Source: Ostrinia nubilalis (lineage: Eukaryota; Arthropoda; Insecta; Lepidoptera; Crambidae). From it: a DNA stretch of 64,000 nt. The notes beneath the pieces are model-generated. The model was not told the origin of the DNA. It made no database searches and saw only the letters and a list, made by a program, of their open reading frames with translations. The DNA is taken from NCBI RefSeq assembly GCF_963855985.1, contig NC_087118.1, positions 8,613,001-8,677,000 of the forward strand, read 5' to 3'. Made by a program: the position numbers and the translations under genes. Positions 63,605 through 64,000 of the stretch are shown here, piece after piece (positions within the stretch are counted from its first letter, which is position 1; every line of letters starts with the position of its first letter).

Positions 63605-63720
63605 TGTATTCGGGTACCGGAGGGAGGTAGCCCATGATTGTGTTGTATTTGGGTACTGGATGAAAGTAGCCCATGATGTGTTGTATTCGGGTACCGGATG
63701 GAGGTAGCCCATGTTTGTGA
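63605..63720. repeat. Three tandem units of about 45 bp
   Basis: The unit GGGTACCGGATGGAGGTAGCCCATG occurs near 63613, 63652 and 63687 with small changes. GGGTAC and GTAGCCC can pair with one bulge. ORFs on minus in three frames (HGLPPSGTRIQ-type repeats) are by-products. Confidence 0.7.
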
Positions 63721-64000
63721 TATGGTGTAAGAAACAATCGGATGGAGATGTAGAGTATTGTTTACTGCTTTGCTGACCTTAGTTATTATGATGATGTAGT
63801 TTATTGAGTTTGGATGGACCTTAATCTCTATTGTGTTTTGATAATGTATCAAGCGATCGCTAGGTACATAGTAGCGTACGTGCCTCGCTGTATCGCACCT
63901 GCCGCGTTTCCGAATAGTCATCCGTAAAAATCTAACTGATCGTTGATTATTTCGTATTAAATTCTAATTGATTGTGGGAATAGACGTCTATACTGCAAAT
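63721..64000. other. Window end, no gene seen
   Basis: Nothing recognisable; AT-rich apart from a short GC-rich stretch at 63850-63910. Confidence 0.4.

Noticed and set aside
63409..63921. Minus-strand ORFs with HGLPPSGTRIQ repeats in three frames
   Set aside because: They are translations of a 45-bp tandem repeat in all frames.

Overview
The window looks like repeat-dense, AT-rich genomic DNA of an insect, most likely a moth or butterfly (Lepidoptera). The basis is the mix of element types: an env-bearing Gypsy element of the errantivirus type with a tRNA-Ser primer site, a CR1-type LINE with a TTTTGA tail, tRNA-derived SINEs, a DIRS-type element, and many palindromic CAGGGTG-ended MITEs. 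Apart from one THAP-type first exon near 52.1 kb, which may itself come from a transposon, I see no ordinary host gene.

Layout. 0.85-2.5 kb: a broken 3' piece of Polinton DNA polymerase B, split by a minisatellite-carrying non-autonomous element that occurs twice more at 3.5-4.2 and 4.8-5.5 kb with different repeat numbers. 5.5-8.5 kb (minus): a DIRS-type retrotransposon with reverse transcriptase, RNase H and an intact tyrosine recombinase. 8.5-10.65 kb: a 5'-truncated LINE. 10.66-11.04 kb: the end of a second LINE, whose last codons reappear at 47.65 kb. Everything in between is one nested insertion.

The nest (11,038-47,645). The outer layer is a TA-target element with CAGGGTGTTTC ends; removing it joins the second LINE in frame. 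Inside it are (a) an errantivirus-like LTR retrotransposon (12,219-25,671; 334-bp LTRs that read as identical; 4-bp target duplication AACG) whose gag is split by a 5.7-kb TA-target element full of palindromes, and (b) a full-length 17,784-bp Polinton/Maverick (29,521-47,304; 242-bp inverted repeats; 6-bp target duplication ACCATA). The outer element keeps only an N-terminal DUF4817-type fragment of a transposase.

The Polinton. Rightward genes run ATPase, two or three small ORFs, chromodomain integrase, PLA2-type minor capsid/lytic protein, adenain-type protease, penton-like protein, a 48-residue basic protein, double jelly-roll capsid protein and a Cys-rich protein. They are phage-like in packing: four ATGA stop-start overlaps, and a canonical A AAA AAC slippery site that would feed the ATG-less protease frame. 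Leftward genes are a small unknown ORF, DNA polymerase B (split by a 536-bp MITE) and a spliced gene with a duplicated exon pair. Beside the right terminal repeat sit four copies of a structured RNA-like unit with compensatory stem changes.

47.7-51.5 kb: four palindromic TA-target MITEs end to end. 51.5-55.5 kb: mostly unrecognised DNA with a THAP exon and a decayed protein fragment. 55.6-60.3 kb: a near-intact CR1-like LINE whose two ORFs are linked by a possible -1 frameshift site. 60.5-64 kb: tandem repeats and a striking array of nine hairpins that share the loop CAGGGA on different stems, matching the CNGG-loop rule for Smaug-family binding sites.
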